Source: a virus. Taken from it: a stretch of 20,884 bases of DNA. The notes under the pieces are model-generated. The model searched no databases. It had not been told where the DNA came from and saw only the letters and a list, made by a program, of their open reading frames with translations. Shown piece by piece: positions 20,162 through 20,884 of this stretch. A program made the translations under genes and the position numbers. Where the stretch lies: positions 1 to 20,884 of the IMG/VR virus record IMGVR_UViG_3300017917_004120; one strand, given 5' to 3'. Each line of letters starts with the position of its first letter. The first letter of the stretch is position 1.

Positions 20162-20884
20162 AAATATTTATAATTGTATTATTTGGTATTTTCTTCTCTT
20201 CCGGCATATATTCTTTTGCCGGCACCGTCTGCTTTCCTTATCAAGGTTGCACCGGAACTTCTACCGTTCCCACGCTTGGCCAAATTTTAGTAGGTCAATC
20301 AAATGGAATATATGCACCTCAAGCAACATCAACGCTTGGTATTTCCGCTGACCTCTCTGGCTATGTCCCTTACACTGGTGCGACAGGAACGCTTAATTTA
20401 GGCGCACAAGATTTCACCACCACAGGCACACTTGGAGCTGCGGGTTTGGGTATAGGAACAAGCCCGACTGCTAATTACAAAATCAATGTATTGGCTAATC
20501 AGGACTTGTTGCGGTTAGGTTATTACAATGAAAAAAGCACTGGAAGAACGATAGCAGAGTTTGGTATGGCTTCGGGTGGTGGTGATGCGTTTTTTGATAT
20601 GAGAGCACACGGCTCTGCATATTCAGAAACTCTGTTTGATACTTCAATGACTGATGCCGTGGCTTTGATTGCTCAATATGATGCGAACTTTGTCATCGGA
20701 AATTTCGCAAACGCCCCATTGATTTTTGGAACGAACAACACGAAAAGACTGACAATAGAAGCTGACGGAGATTTTGACTTTGCATCGGGCGACCTCACCA
20801 CCACAGGCACAGGGACGTTTGGAAGCGGAACGTCTTTTGAAATAATTTTAGGTAATCCAAGTTCTATTTATGCGGCATACGGGA
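20143..20884 (+). CDS. Tail-fibre-like protein with signal peptide (3' end beyond window)
   Basis: ATG 20143 overlaps the end of the preceding fibre gene by 19 bases; the frame stays open to the end of the window (247 codons seen). Residues 1-26 look like a signal peptide (MRLQKIKIFIIVLFGIFFSS, then GIYSFA). The mature part has Cys30 and Cys36, then TLGQILVGQSNGIYAPQATS, the fibre-type repeat LSGYVPYTGAT (71-81) with LNLGAQDFTTTGTLG, and a later second DLTTTGTGTFG. A 17-base segment (20414-20430) recurs exactly at 20795-20811 under these repeats. Such repeats usually precede a C-terminal intramolecular chaperone, which would lie outside the window. The export signal is unusual for a fibre. 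Confidence 0.7.
   Translation, partial: MRLQKIKIFIIVLFGIFFSSGIYSFAGTVCFPYQGCTGTSTVPTLGQILVGQSNGIYAPQATSTLGISADLSGYVPYTGATGTLNLGAQDFTTTGTLGAAGLGIGTSPTANYKINVLANQDLLRLGYYNEKSTGRTIAEFGMASGGGDAFFDMRAHGSAYSETLFDTSMTDAVALIAQYDANFVIGNFANAPLIFGTNNTKRLTIEADGDFDFASGDLTTTGTGTFGSGTSFEIILGNPSSIYAAYG
20414..20811 (+). repeat. Two copies of a 17-bp repeat in the fibre gene
   Basis: The same 17 bases (TCACCACCACAGGCACA) occur at 20414-20430 and 20795-20811, coding for the FTTTGT and LTTTGT parts of fibre repeats in the same frame. Exact DNA identity over neighbouring repeats suggests recent duplication or gene conversion and could allow repeat loss or gain in the fibre. Confidence 0.6.

Noticed and set aside
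1-20884. CRISPR array, insertion sequence, integrase or rRNA
   Set aside because: No regularly spaced repeats, transposase or recombinase motifs, terminal inverted repeats or rRNA-like sequence were seen on either strand.

Overview
This window looks like the packaging, head and tail region of a tailed, probably short-tailed (podovirus-like), phage or prophage with an A+T-rich genome. TGA is used as an ordinary stop: several genes join through ATGA overlaps, so the genetic code is standard. Most starts lack a clear Shine-Dalgarno sequence and sit in A-rich leaders. The host is not given. The protein style suggests a member of the Patescibacteria/CPR (Parcubacteria-like): a WWNPMTWF stretch after a signal peptide, Thr/Ser-rich ATSTLGI and ATTT segments, and VPYTGAT tail repeats. 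That is inference from remembered family style, not a search result.

Layout. Positions 1-1207 hold six small, tightly packed genes of unknown function. Positions 1208-1445 hold a promoter, an immediate terminator-like hairpin and a G+C-rich palindromic island that could be the packaging site. Next come the small and large terminase genes, two small cysteine-rich proteins and a SET-domain lysine-methyltransferase-like protein (up to 4104). A second promoter-hairpin module starts the portal block (4123-6789). Between portal and scaffold lie two beta-rich proteins with N-terminal membrane segments and a short coiled-coil protein. A 211-bp gap (7978-8188) holds a strikingly structured RNA, then scaffold and major capsid protein. 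After the capsid gene there is a hairpin with a seven-codon micro-ORF, then a connector-like protein, tail-fibre-like proteins, a nozzle-like beta-propeller candidate, and two large ejection-type proteins ending at 18443.

A two-gene cassette on the minus strand (19227 to 18440) has its own strong sigma70-type promoter and encodes a secreted coiled-coil protein and a 49-residue membrane protein. A third promoter-hairpin module (19317-19405) then starts the distal tail-fibre genes, the last of which carries a signal peptide and runs off the window.

The most interesting signals are regulatory. Three dispersed modules each consist of a promoter, about 25 nt of partly conserved leader, and a strong hairpin with a T-tract directly before a gene block. 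They look like miniature versions of the lambda pR'-tR' late control unit and suggest processive antitermination. The RNA at 7995-8102 can be drawn in two mutually exclusive folds, one leaving an intrinsic terminator free and the other sequestering its 5' arm, ahead of scaffold and capsid. No integrase, repressor, replication gene, tRNA, insertion sequence or CRISPR array was recognised.
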